A stretch of DNA of 64,000 nucleotides from Bradyrhizobium erythrophlei (GTDB taxonomy: Bacteria > Pseudomonadota > Alphaproteobacteria > Rhizobiales > Xanthobacteraceae), in the NCBI RefSeq assembly GCF_900129425.1, contig NZ_LT670817.1, forward strand, positions 744,001 through 808,000, given 5' to 3'. Position 1 is the first letter of the stretch, and the number at the start of each line of letters is the position of its first letter. The position numbers were made by a program, and so were the translations under genes. The notes under the pieces are model-generated. The model worked only from the letters and a program-made list of their open reading frames with translations. It was not told the origin of the DNA and did no database searches. Below are positions 27,296-36,177 of the stretch, piece after piece.

Positions 27296-27780
27296 GCAGA
27301 TCCCTCCGGGCGCTCGCCAACTGCCTCGGTCTGCTGCTTGCGCCAGGCAGCAAGTCTGCTCGACAGCGCCGGATCGTTGAGCGCAAGCACGCTGGCCGCG
27401 AGCAGTGCGGCGTTGATGGCGCCGGGCTTGCCGATCGCCAGCGTTCCGACCGGGACGCCGGCGGGCATCTGGACAATGGAGTAGAGCGAATCGAGGCCGG
27501 ACAGCGCCTTGGATTCGATGGGGACGCCAAACACCGGAAGTTCCGTGAGCGACGCGGTCATGCCCGGCAGATGCGCAGCACCCCCGGCGCCGGCGATGAT
27601 GATCTGGAAGCCGGCCGCCTTGGCGCTCTTGGCGAAGGCGAACAGCCGGTCCGGGGTGCGATGCGCGGAGACGATGTGCTTCTCGCAGGCAATGCCGAGC
27701 GCGGTCAGGGTTTCGGCGGCATGGCGCATGGTGTCCCAGTCCGACTGGCTTCCCATGATGATGGCGATGGCGGCGGTCAT
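27292..27780 (-). CDS. purE: N5-carboxyaminoimidazole ribonucleotide mutase
   Basis: This 162-residue class-I PurE converts N5-CAIR to CAIR. IAIIMGSQSDWDTM, with the phosphate-binding Ser and Asp, the SAHRTPDRLF motif with the catalytic His, and IIAGAGGAAHLPGM are all intact. ATG 27780 gives the usual length; the open frame above it has a hydrophobic but non-homologous extension and spans the likely promoter region. It forms the operon purE-purK. Confidence 0.96.
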   Translation of the reverse strand: MTAAIAIIMGSQSDWDTMRHAAETLTALGIACEKHIVSAHRTPDRLFAFAKSAKAAGFQIIIAGAGGAAHLPGMTASLTELPVFGVPIESKALSGLDSLYSIVQMPAGVPVGTLAIGKPGAINAALLAASVLALNDPALSSRLAAWRKQQTEAVGERPEGSA

Positions 27781-27916
27781 ACGGTCAATTCTTTTCGGGA
27801 ATCCAAAAACATAGGCCGGATTATAAGATCGGCCCAAGGTTCGGCAAGGCGTGGCAAGGGGTCCGGAATGGACTATCCTGTCTTGGTGAATTGCGGCAAG
27901 CCTCTTAAAGGTTCCA

Positions 27917-28612
27917 ATGAAGAAGAAAACCAGGGCGATCGCGGCGGGGGCCGCGAAACGCCGCAAAAGCGCCGTGGCGGAACCCAAGGCCCCGCCGCAA
28001 CCCGCTAAACCGGGAAAAGCTGCCGCTGCGCCGCTTCGGCGTCCGGCCGTTCCCAATGACGCCAAATCCACCATTCGCCGTCTCAGTACTCAGTTGGCAC
28101 GGGCGCTGGTGCGAATCGAGGAACTGCAGGCTTCCGCGGATACCGACTTCCTGCTGGATATTCCCAACCGGCGCGGCTTTGAGCGCGAGCTCAACCGCTC
28201 GATCGCCTACATTAAACGCTATCAGGCCAGCGGGGCGCTGATCGTGCTCGACGTCGATCGCTTAAAGCCGATCAACGACGCCTTCGGACACGCCGCCGGC
28301 GATCAGGTGCTGAAGGCCGTTGTCGCGGCGCTGTTGCGCCAGGTACGCTCCTCCGACGTGATCGGCCGGTTGGGGGGCGACGAGTTCGCGCTGCTGTTGT
28401 GGAATCTCAGCGAGACCGACGCTCACGCCAAGGCGGCGTCGCTGGAACAGGCCATCGATCAGCTCAGCTTCACGTTTCGTGGCCGCACGGTTACGGCGGG
28501 CGCATCCGCCGGGGTTGCGATTCTCGGCCCTCATGCGCAGGCCGGCCGGGCGCTGGAAGAGGCCGACAGCGCGATGTATGTCCGCAAGGCCCAGCGGCGG
28601 CATCAAGGCTGA
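27917..28612 (+). CDS. Diguanylate cyclase (GGDEF domain)
   Basis: This 231-residue soluble protein should make cyclic di-GMP. A basic, Ala/Pro-rich N-terminus of about 50 residues leads into a short coiled coil (TIRRLSTQLARALVRIEELQ) and then the GGDEF domain. The active-site GGDEF loop is intact (GRLGGDEFALLL), as is the substrate motif RLKPINDAFGHAAGD. The inhibitory I-site RSSD sits five residues before GGDEF, so product feedback is expected. There is no sensory domain. It is divergent from purE. Confidence 0.93.
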   Translation: MKKKTRAIAAGAAKRRKSAVAEPKAPPQPAKPGKAAAAPLRRPAVPNDAKSTIRRLSTQLARALVRIEELQASADTDFLLDIPNRRGFERELNRSIAYIKRYQASGALIVLDVDRLKPINDAFGHAAGDQVLKAVVAALLRQVRSSDVIGRLGGDEFALLLWNLSETDAHAKAASLEQAIDQLSFTFRGRTVTAGASAGVAILGPHAQAGRALEEADSAMYVRKAQRRHQG

Positions 28613-28626
28613 CGCCAGGCAGCTTC

Positions 28627-28878
28627 TCAGAGGCTGCTCAGATCGTCCGGCACGTTGCCGAATTTTTTGAGCAATTGGGCGTCGCCGAATTCGCCGATCA
28701 TGGGATCGCCGGTGCGGCTGAAGGCGACCGCGCCGATGCTGCCGGCGGTCCTGGACAAAACTTCGGCGCGCCGCAACGCGCCCGACGAACTCTGGCATTC
28801 TTCCGCCGCGCCGGCGACCGGAGAGCCGGCCTCGTCCTGCAGGAATGGCAGTGCGACGTAATAGGTGACATCGGCCAT
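28627..28878 (-). CDS. Small conserved hypothetical protein
   Basis: This 83-residue protein reads MADVTYYVALPFLQ, then QSSSGALRRAEVL and a C-terminal FGDAQLLKKFGNVPDDL. It is soluble and balanced in charge, with sensible codon use, and I take it as real. I do not recognise a named domain. It is convergent with the diguanylate cyclase (14 bases between stops) and lies 27 bases downstream of another small gene on the same strand, so the two may be co-transcribed. Confidence 0.7.
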   Translation of the reverse strand: MADVTYYVALPFLQDEAGSPVAGAAEECQSSSGALRRAEVLSRTAGSIGAVAFSRTGDPMIGEFGDAQLLKKFGNVPDDLSSL

Positions 28879-28905
28879 TGCGTTGCTCCAGGTTTGATCG
28901 ATCGA

Positions 28906-29118
28906 TCAGGCGGCGTCGCTTTTCGCGGGCTGCGACCTTGCCGATACGCAGCCGCTCGAAACTGCCGCCTGCAATTCCGCCAGTTCAGCTTCCAGATATT
29001 CGTTCGCCATGATCAGCGCCTTGATCGTGCTGCGCAGGTTGCCGTCGCACATCGCGATCGCCTGATCGCAGGCCTGTTCGTAACGACTGGTCTCGGATGG
29101 TGCAGCAGCTTGCGTCAT
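28906..29118 (-). CDS. Small helical hypothetical protein
   Basis: This 70-residue protein is largely helical: YEQACDQAIAMCDGNLRSTI and ALIMANEYLEAELAELQAAV could form a coiled coil or bind a partner. No catalytic motif or membrane segment is seen. It precedes the 83-residue hypothetical on the same strand and is divergent from the receiver protein at 29334. Function unknown. Confidence 0.7.
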   Translation of the reverse strand: MTQAAAPSETSRYEQACDQAIAMCDGNLRSTIKALIMANEYLEAELAELQAAVSSGCVSARSQPAKSDAA

Positions 29119-29333
29119 GGCAATCCCCGGGGTGGCTGGATCTGGAAGCCGATGTTCCTATTTTGTTCTCCTGGAGTCAAGCCGGATCGGGCAAGCGTGC
29201 GCGGCGATTTGCACGGCCATTCAGGGAAGGACCGGGCAGGGTCGCGCGAAGCCGACGGTCGGCAATCCGAATGCCTGAGGGGGAACGAAAACAATATCCG
29301 ATGCTTATTGCCTATTCGCAGGGAGTACGACGC

Positions 29334-29714
29334 ATGGGTCTTGTCGAGTCCAAAAGACCCGTGGTGCTGATCGTCGAGGACGAATTTCTGTTGCGAATGG
29401 ACGCGGTCGATATGATCGGAGCCGCCGGGTTCGAGGTGGCCGAAGCCGCCAATGCCGATCAAGCGATCGAAATCCTGGAATCTCGTCCTGACATCACTGT
29501 GATTTTTACCGATATCCAGATGCCCGGTTCGATGGACGGTTTGAAACTCGCCCGGGCGGTCAGGGGGCGCTGGCCGCCGATCAAGATTGTCGCAACCTCG
29601 GGTCACGTCGGAGTGCGAGAAACCGACCTGCCCGACGGCGGCAGGTTTCTGGCGAAACCCTACAGTCCGATGCAGGTTACGGGTGTGCTGCGAGAGTTGA
29701 CGGGCGGCGGCTGA
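29334..29714 (+). CDS. Stand-alone CheY-like response regulator
   Basis: This is a 126-residue single receiver domain. The acidic pair is VEDE (E15, D16), the phospho-acceptor is D60 in VIFTDIQMPG, and the Lys is in RFLAKPYSP. There is no output domain, so it must act through protein contacts or a phosphorelay. AGGGAG lies 8 bases before ATG 29334. An upstream in-frame ATG at 29301 would add eleven residues. No kinase gene is adjacent; HWE-type kinases often pair with such receivers, but this is inference. Confidence 0.9.
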   Translation: MGLVESKRPVVLIVEDEFLLRMDAVDMIGAAGFEVAEAANADQAIEILESRPDITVIFTDIQMPGSMDGLKLARAVRGRWPPIKIVATSGHVGVRETDLPDGGRFLAKPYSPMQVTGVLRELTGGG

Positions 29715-29727
29715 ATTCTGCAGCCGT

Positions 29728-29766
29728 CATTCCGTCCGCGCGAAGCGCATGTCCCGGAATGACGAA
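29728..29766. repeat. Intergenic palindromic repeat
   Basis: CGTCATTCCG and CCGGAATGACG arms around a short GCGCGAAGCGC centre. It lies between the convergent receiver and DUF465 genes, and is the same family as the element at 6208. Confidence 0.75.
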
Positions 29767-29769
29767 ACC

Positions 29770-29976
29770 TCAAGCAATGATATCCGGCGTGATCTGGTCT
29801 TCGATGAAGGCGATGCGATCGCGCAGTTGCAGCTTGCGCTTCTTCAGCCGTTGCAGCCGCAACAAATCCGGCGCGGGCGATTGATGCAAAGCATCGATCG
29901 CCGCGTCGAGATCGCGGTGCTCCTGCTGCAGCCGCGCGAGCTCGATTTCGAGTTCGCGCTCATCTTCGTCGGTCAT
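29770..29976 (-). CDS. DUF465 (YdcH-like) protein, copy 1
   Basis: This 68-residue coiled-coil protein has MTDEDERELEIELARLQQEHRDLD leading into DAAIDALHQSP and LLRLQRLKKRKLQLRDRIAFIED, the standard DUF465 architecture: an acidic helix, a loop and a basic LKKRKLxLRDxI helix. The function is unknown. ATG 29976 is preferred; the longer frame up to 30066 adds 30 residues not typical of the family. It is divergent from a second DUF465 gene at 30215. Confidence 0.85.
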   Translation of the reverse strand: MTDEDERELEIELARLQQEHRDLDAAIDALHQSPAPDLLRLQRLKKRKLQLRDRIAFIEDQITPDIIA

Positions 29977-30214
29977 GGTGTACGTTAGCTGAAAAACGCG
30001 GACGAGATCGCGAAAGGTTGCGGAAGCGGCCTCAGGGAATATCGTCCCTGCCGGCCCGGTGCGCAAGCGGCAGCGGTTCCTTACTCACGATTCGTTACAG
30101 GTGCCGCCAAATATGAGCAGGCGATTCTCGATACCCATCGACAGATTCGGCCGTTCGTGTAGACTTGCGCGTCCGGATCGAATCTGAGGTCTTATCCAAC
30201 CGAGGAGGTTTCGA

Positions 30215-30400
30215 ATGGCAATACAGGCGCATCTCGTTGAACTGGAACGGAAACACAAGGTTCTCGAAAACGAATTGCACGAAGCTCTCGTGCACCTTTC
30301 AACAGACGACCTGCAAATTGTCGAGTTAAAGCGCCGGAAGCTGATGGTTAAGGACGAGATCGAGCGGTTGAGGCATACCGCGAGCGAAACGCTCCACTAA
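30215..30400 (+). CDS. DUF465 (YdcH-like) protein, copy 2
   Basis: This 61-residue helical protein has AHLVELERKHKVLENELHEA and VELKRRKLMVKDEIERLRHT, matching the DUF465 pattern of a short loop between two helices and ending in a basic helix. GAGGAGGTTTCGA lies before the ATG, a strong ribosome site. It is divergent from copy 1 across 240 bases. The function is unknown in both. Confidence 0.87.
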   Translation: MAIQAHLVELERKHKVLENELHEALVHLSTDDLQIVELKRRKLMVKDEIERLRHTASETLH

Positions 30401-30561
30401 TGCGAGCGAAAACGCTCCGCTAAACTAAAAAGATCGGCGCCGGCCGCAATATGCCGTCCGTGTACGCGGACGGTCCGGTATACCGCATTGCCACCAATCC
30501 CCCATCTCATTGGAACACTGGGTGCCCGCGTCTTGAATGACGCGATCGCATTCGGCGGCTG

Positions 30562-31665
30562 CTACGCCGCTGCAAGTTCGCCGACATAATCGGCGATCGC
30601 CAGCGACGATGTCAGCCCAGGCGATTCTATCCCGAACAGATTGATCAGCCCGGCGACGCCATGATCGCGTGGCCCCTGGATCAGGAAATCCTGCGCGGCC
30701 ACCGTCGGCGGCACGATCTTCGGTCGAATTCCCGAATAGCTCGGCATCAACGCGCCGTCCGGCAGCGTCGGCCAGTACCGCCGGATAGCCGGATAAAACC
30801 GTTCCGCGCGCGCCGGATCGACCGCGTAATCGATGGTATCGACCCATTCGACGTCCGGGCCGAACCGGGCCTGTCCCGCCATATCGAGGGTGAGGTGCAC
30901 GCCGAGCCCGCCAGGCTCGGGCACCGGATAGATCAGGCGCGAAAACGGTGCCCGCGCGCTGCAACTGAAATAGTTTCCTTTCGCGAGATAGGCCGGCGGG
31001 ATCAGGTCGATCGGCATGCCCTCGATGCTGCGCGCGACCGCCGGTGCCCCAAGCCCCGCCGCATTGACGAGAAGCCTGCATTCAAGCGTCATCGGCGCAT
31101 CGCCGCCGGCGTCCAGCTCGATTCGATCAGCGGCCGCCTTGGCCCGCAGCAGCGGGGTATGAAAGGCATAGGCTGCGCCGCACGCTTCGGCGTCGCCGCG
31201 TAGCGCCAGCATATAGGCGTGGCTGTCGATAATGCCTGTCGAAGGCGACAGCAGGGCGGCGTCGCAGTTCAGCGCCGGCTCCAGTGCACGCGCGTGGTCG
31301 CCAGAGAGGGTTTGCAGATCGAGCACGCCATTGGCTTCGGCCCGGTCCCTGATCGATTGCAGCCTCAATGTTTCCTTGGCGGTCGTCGCGACAATCAGCT
31401 TGCCGCAATTGCGATGCGGGACGCCGTGATGACGGCAGTATTCGTACAGCGCACGCTTGCCGCTGACGCACATCCGCGCCATCAGGCTGCCGGCCGGATA
31501 ATAGATGCCGGCGTGGATCACCTCGCTGTTGCGCGAGGACGTCACGGTGCCGATACCTTCCGCCGCCTCCAAGACGATCACCTCGCGGCCGGCCTGCGCC
31601 AGCCGCCGTGCGACCGCAAGGCCGATCACTCCAGCACCGATAACGACGCACTCGACTTTGTCCAT
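30562..31665 (-). CDS. FAD-dependent oxidoreductase, L-2-hydroxyglutarate oxidase-like
   Basis: This 367-residue member of the DAO/GlpD-type flavoprotein family has the N-terminal Rossmann motif GAGVIGLAVARRLA, then SSRNSEVIHAGIYYP, a block shared with L-2-hydroxyglutarate dehydrogenase/oxidase (LhgO). LSPSTGIIDSHAYMLAL and FGIESPGLTSSLAIAD are also as in that group. The expected reaction is oxidation of L-2-hydroxyglutarate to 2-oxoglutarate with electrons to quinone or oxygen; substrate identity is inferred. ATG 31665 directly precedes the FAD motif; 19 further codons upstream are not supported. No operon partners. Confidence 0.85.
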   Translation of the reverse strand: MDKVECVVIGAGVIGLAVARRLAQAGREVIVLEAAEGIGTVTSSRNSEVIHAGIYYPAGSLMARMCVSGKRALYEYCRHHGVPHRNCGKLIVATTAKETLRLQSIRDRAEANGVLDLQTLSGDHARALEPALNCDAALLSPSTGIIDSHAYMLALRGDAEACGAAYAFHTPLLRAKAAADRIELDAGGDAPMTLECRLLVNAAGLGAPAVARSIEGMPIDLIPPAYLAKGNYFSCSARAPFSRLIYPVPEPGGLGVHLTLDMAGQARFGPDVEWVDTIDYAVDPARAERFYPAIRRYWPTLPDGALMPSYSGIRPKIVPPTVAAQDFLIQGPRDHGVAGLINLFGIESPGLTSSLAIADYVGELAAA

Positions 31666-31929
31666 TCGCGGATTCAGATCCGGGCTGATGGGTCGGTCTT
31701 CCGACCCGGCGCAATCGCGCACATTATCACTCTGTTGCGGATGATCTTTTCGACCAACTTGTTGGATTGGTTTCGGAAGCCTCGGAACCGGGGGCCCGTT
31801 AGTGAAGCATTAATCATGTCAGGGCAATTGCCGTGATTGAAGTCACATTTCTGGGTTGCAAGGGTACGCGTTTACCCGATCCAAACCCGTCAAGCCAGAC
31901 ACTCCGGCGCAGAAATGCGCGGGTGACTG

Positions 31930-34623
31930 ATGGCTGACAAGAATTGGCAGGCAGGCGGAAAGATTTTGATTCCCGCGCAGGCCGCTGTGTGCCTGATTGC
32001 CACCCTTGCGCCGTTCGGAGCGGCCCGGGCCGTGCCGGACAGGTTTGCGCCCGCCAGCTATGTCGGTTCAGCGGATCCCAACACGATCTGGGAAATGCTG
32101 ATTGGCGGCATCGTCGTCAGCGCTTTTCTGGCCGCCATCGCGCTGTGGATCCTCTCGGCGTTGCGCAAGGTCAAGCGTTCGCAGTTGCGGAGAAATGCAT
32201 TCGTCCGGTCCGCCCTGAACAACCTCAGCCATGGCGTGGTGATGACGGACGCAAGCAAGCGGATCGTGTTCTGCAACGATCGCTATCTCGAAATCTACGG
32301 CCTGGCGCGCTCGGATATTACGAGAGACATGACCGGGCCGGAACTGCTGGCGATGCGGCGCAAGCGCGGCATACTCGACCTCAGTATCGAGGATTTCTAC
32401 GAAAATGCCGGCACCCCGGAGGGTCTCGTTACCGAATTGCCCGGCGGGCGATCGATTCTGGTCAAATATTTTGCGTTGCCGAATGGCGGCTCGGTGGCGA
32501 CGCACGAGGATTGCAGCGAACAGCGCAAGCTTTCGAGGCAACTCGCCTCGACCAAGCATTTCCTGGAATCGGTGCTCGACAATGTGCCGGTCTGCGTGGC
32601 CGCCAAGAACATCGAGGATGGCCGCTACATCTTCGCCAACCGCGCCTTCGAACGTTTCTCGCGCTTTTCCCGCGATGGCATTGTCGGCAAACGTGCCGAT
32701 GAAATTTTCCGCCCCGATACCGCGGCAAGCATCGAAGCGGCGGACCAGGCCGCGGTCAGTTCGCCCACCGGCCAGTTCCGCAATGAATTCGTTGTCGAAC
32801 GCGGTCGGGAGAAGCGGGTTCTCGCCTCAACGCGCGTGATCGCGCGCGATGAAAAGAACCAGCCCGAATTCCTGATTGCGCTGTTCGACGACGTCACCGA
32901 ACGCCTGTCGCTTTCCGAAGAGCTGGAAAACACCAAGAAATTTCTCGAACTGGTCGTCGACAACATTCCGGTGTCGCTGATCGTCGAGCGCGTCAGTGAC
33001 GGGCGCTATCTGCTCGCCAATCGCAGCGCCGAAACCATCCTGAACCGGCGGCGCGAAGACGCCACCGGACTGACGGCCGCCGATATTTTCAATCCGAGAG
33101 AGGCGAAGCTGATCATTGCGCGCGACGAGGCGGCGATCAGGAAGCGCGGCCTGCTCACCGAAGAACATCCGATCAGCACCAAGGACGGATTGCGGCTGTT
33201 CCTGACCCGCCGCATGACCGTGCTGGATGAAGCGGGCGAGCCGCAATATCTGATCAAGACCCATGAGGACGTCACCGACCGCCGGCAGACCGAATCGCGC
33301 ATGGCGCACATGGCGTATCATGACGGTCTGACGGATCTGCCGAACCGCGCCGCGTTCCTGCAGGCGCTGGCGCAGATGATCGAGGCCTGCGAAGGCACCG
33401 ACGAGGAGTTCGCGGTGCTGTCCGTCGACCTCGACGGTCTGAAGGAAATCAACGACGTATTCGGCCATGCGACCGGCGACAAGCTGCTGATCGAGGTGGC
33501 CCATCGCATCCAGGCCTCGGCGCGCGGCGGCGTTGTCGCCCGGCTCTCTGGCGACGAGTTCGGATTGATCATCGACGGCAAGCAGCCCGCCGCCGGCAAG
33601 CTGCTGGCCGAGCAGCTCGCCGAGGTGCTGGCGAACGAGTTCCAGATCGACGGCAAATCGGTTCGCACCGGCGTCACTACCGGCATCTCGGTATTCCCGC
33701 GCAATGGCGCCGACGCCGCGTCGCTGCTCGCCAATGCCGGGGCGGCGTTGTTCCGCGCCAAGGCGAAATCGCGCGGCTCGATCAGCGTCTTCGAACCCGA
33801 GATGGACCAGCAGATTCGCGATCGCCGCGTGCTGCACCAGGATCTTTCGCTCGCAATCAAGAATGGCGAGCTGTCGCTGTATTATCAGCCGCAGGCGAAG
33901 TCGGGCCAGAGCGTCGCCTCCAGCGAAATCATCGGCTTCGAGGCGCTGGCGCGATGGCTGCATCCGGTGCGCGGCTTCGTTCCGCCGGGCGATTTCATCC
34001 CGATTGCGGAAGAAAGCGGCCTGATCGTCGAAATGGGCGAGTGGATCCTGCGCGAAGCCTGCCGGGAGGCCGCGTCATGGCCGTTGCCGCTGCAGATCGC
34101 GGTCAATCTGTCGCCGGCGCAGTTCATGCATGGCGATCTGGTCGGCCTCGTGCATTCGATCCTTCTCGAGACCGGCCTGGCGCCGGGCCGGCTGGAACTG
34201 GAAATCACCGAGGGCGTGCTGATCGAGGATTTCGATCGCGGCCTGGCGCTGCTGCGGCGGCTGAAGGCGCTCGGCGTGTGCGTTTCGATGGATGACTTCG
34301 GCAGCGGCTATTCCTCGCTGAGCTATCTGCAGGCGTTTCCATTCGACAAGATCAAGATCGACCGCGCCTTCGTCATCAATCTCGGACATAATCCGCAGTC
34401 GGCGGCGATCATTCGGGCGGTGATCGGCCTTGGCCATGGCTTGGGCATGTCGATCGTTGCCGAGGGCGTGGAAACCCAGGAACAACTCGGCTTCCTCGCC
34501 GATGAGGGCTGCGACTCTGTGCAAGGCTATTTCATCGGCAAACCTGCGCCGATCGGACAGCATACCGCGCTGGTCGGCCGCGCCGTTGGCAATGCGATGG
34601 AGCCCGCGCGCAAGACCGGCTAG
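31930..34623 (+). CDS. PAS-GGDEF-EAL cyclic di-GMP enzyme
   Basis: This is an 897-residue membrane protein. An N-terminal hydrophobic segment and a second one (IVVSAFLAAIALWILSAL) bracket a short periplasmic loop. Three PAS-like domains follow (about 100-215, 216-335 and 340-455), then a GGDEF domain (470-630) and an EAL domain (645-890). The EAL domain is intact (GFEALARWLHP, DDFGSGYSSLSYLQAF, QGYFIGKP), so phosphodiesterase activity is expected. In the GGDEF domain the loop reads SGDEF and the RxxD inhibitory site is absent (ARGG instead), so cyclase activity is uncertain and the domain may be a GTP sensor. The stop is 9 bases before the GlpD-like gene. Confidence 0.93.
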   Translation: MADKNWQAGGKILIPAQAAVCLIATLAPFGAARAVPDRFAPASYVGSADPNTIWEMLIGGIVVSAFLAAIALWILSALRKVKRSQLRRNAFVRSALNNLSHGVVMTDASKRIVFCNDRYLEIYGLARSDITRDMTGPELLAMRRKRGILDLSIEDFYENAGTPEGLVTELPGGRSILVKYFALPNGGSVATHEDCSEQRKLSRQLASTKHFLESVLDNVPVCVAAKNIEDGRYIFANRAFERFSRFSRDGIVGKRADEIFRPDTAASIEAADQAAVSSPTGQFRNEFVVERGREKRVLASTRVIARDEKNQPEFLIALFDDVTERLSLSEELENTKKFLELVVDNIPVSLIVERVSDGRYLLANRSAETILNRRREDATGLTAADIFNPREAKLIIARDEAAIRKRGLLTEEHPISTKDGLRLFLTRRMTVLDEAGEPQYLIKTHEDVTDRRQTESRMAHMAYHDGLTDLPNRAAFLQALAQMIEACEGTDEEFAVLSVDLDGLKEINDVFGHATGDKLLIEVAHRIQASARGGVVARLSGDEFGLIIDGKQPAAGKLLAEQLAEVLANEFQIDGKSVRTGVTTGISVFPRNGADAASLLANAGAALFRAKAKSRGSISVFEPEMDQQIRDRRVLHQDLSLAIKNGELSLYYQPQAKSGQSVASSEIIGFEALARWLHPVRGFVPPGDFIPIAEESGLIVEMGEWILREACREAASWPLPLQIAVNLSPAQFMHGDLVGLVHSILLETGLAPGRLELEITEGVLIEDFDRGLALLRRLKALGVCVSMDDFGSGYSSLSYLQAFPFDKIKIDRAFVINLGHNPQSAAIIRAVIGLGHGLGMSIVAEGVETQEQLGFLADEGCDSVQGYFIGKPAPIGQHTALVGRAVGNAMEPARKTG

Positions 34624-34632
34624 AACCCCGGG

Positions 34633-36102
34633 ATGGCGGACTACGATCTTGCGATCATCGGCGGCGGCTTGAATGGCGTCAGCGTCGCGCGCGATGCGGC
34701 GGGACGGGGCCTGCGCGTGATCCTGCTGGAGCAGGGCGACCTCGGCGGGGCGGCATCCTCGGCTACGCCGCGCATGATCCATGGCGATCTCGCCATGCTG
34801 GAGCGCCGGGCGTTTTTGCGCGTGCGCGCGGCGTTGGCCGAGCGTGATATCTGGCTGCGGATCGCGCCGCATCTGGTGCGCCCGATGCGGTTTGCGATCC
34901 CTGCCCATTCCGACGAGCGTCCACCGTGGTTGCTGCGCTCCGGGTTGCTGCTCTACGACCGGCTCGCCTCGCGCCCGCGCCTGCCGGCGTCGGCGACGGT
35001 CGATGTCACCCATCATCCGATCGGCAATGCGCTGAAGCGGCCGTTCGGCACCGCGTTTGAATATTCCGATTGCGTGGTGGACGATTCGCGGCTGGTGATC
35101 GCCAATGCCGTCGATGCCGCGGAGCGGGGTGCTGCGATCCGCACCGGCGCGCGCTGCGTTCGCGCCGACCGGCTCGACATCTGGCGGCTGGCCACTATCG
35201 ATCGCGGCCGCCGCCAAGTGGTCACCGCGCGGGCGCTGGCCAACGCGTCAGGCGCCTGGACCGCGTCGGTCGCGGAAACCGTGTTGCGGGTGCCGCCGCC
35301 GAAGGTCGGCATGGCCCAGATGAGCCAGATTTTGGTGCGGCGCCTGTTCGATACCGATAACGTCTATGTGTTCCAGAACATCGACCGGCGGCTGATTTTC
35401 GCCAGCCCCTACGAGCGCGATTTCACGCTGGTCGGCACCGTGGCGCACGGCTTCAAGGGCGATCCTGCCGTCGTGTCGATGGCGGCATCCGACGTCGCCT
35501 ATCTCTGCGACGCCGCCAACCGGTATTTTCGCCAGCGCGTCGAGCCGGTCGATGTCGTCAGGACGATTTCCGGCGCCAACATGGTCATCGATCCGTCAGG
35601 CCAGCACGCGGCGCGGGACGGCGCGATGGCGTTCGATGCCGGGCGCGGCAACGCTCCCCTGCTGACGGTCTTTGGCGGCGATGTCACCACTTCGCGGCTG
35701 CGGGCGGAACGGGCCGTCTCCAGGCTCACGCCGTACTATCCGATGTCGCCGCGCTGGACCGCGACGGCGCCGCTGCCGGGGGGCGATTTTGCGTGGGAGA
35801 AGTTCGATGAGCGGGTTGACGCTGCGCGCGAGCGCTGGCGGTTCCTCACCGAGCCGCAGGCCCAGCGTCTGGTCGGAGCCTACGGCACGCGCCTTGAGGC
35901 CGTATACGGCCATGCCAAAGACCGGGCCGACCTCGGTCCGGCGTTCGGGCCGGAACTGACGGGCGCTGAGGTGCGCTATCTCATGAAACAGGAATGGGCG
36001 CGCTTTCCGGACGACATTCTGTGGCGGCGCTCGAAGCTGGGCCTGACCATGCCGCCCGGGGATCGCGATGCGCTGGCGGCGTTCATGGCGGCGGCGGGGT
36101 GA
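34633..36102 (+). CDS. glpD: Glycerol-3-phosphate dehydrogenase (GlpD)-like flavoprotein
   Basis: This 489-residue FAD enzyme should oxidise glycerol-3-phosphate to dihydroxyacetone phosphate, passing electrons to quinone. AIIGGGLNGVSVARDAAGRG is the FAD motif; NASGAWTASVAETV and RLIFASPYERDFTLVGT are GlpD hallmarks, and the C-terminal DAO_C domain ends in WRRSKLGL. The usual SSRLIHGGLRYLE segment reads SATPRMIHGDLAMLE, changing a conserved Gly to Asp. This may reflect a subfamily with a different substrate. It begins 9 bases after the PAS-GGDEF-EAL gene and is followed by potG after 75 bases. Confidence 0.88.
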   Translation: MADYDLAIIGGGLNGVSVARDAAGRGLRVILLEQGDLGGAASSATPRMIHGDLAMLERRAFLRVRAALAERDIWLRIAPHLVRPMRFAIPAHSDERPPWLLRSGLLLYDRLASRPRLPASATVDVTHHPIGNALKRPFGTAFEYSDCVVDDSRLVIANAVDAAERGAAIRTGARCVRADRLDIWRLATIDRGRRQVVTARALANASGAWTASVAETVLRVPPPKVGMAQMSQILVRRLFDTDNVYVFQNIDRRLIFASPYERDFTLVGTVAHGFKGDPAVVSMAASDVAYLCDAANRYFRQRVEPVDVVRTISGANMVIDPSGQHAARDGAMAFDAGRGNAPLLTVFGGDVTTSRLRAERAVSRLTPYYPMSPRWTATAPLPGGDFAWEKFDERVDAARERWRFLTEPQAQRLVGAYGTRLEAVYGHAKDRADLGPAFGPELTGAEVRYLMKQEWARFPDDILWRRSKLGLTMPPGDRDALAAFMAAAG

Positions 36103-36177
36103 GGCGGCGGCGATAATAGTGTGACCGCGCGCTGCGTCGTGGTTGAGCCCGGGCTGTTCCGCCGCTAGCTTGCGGCC

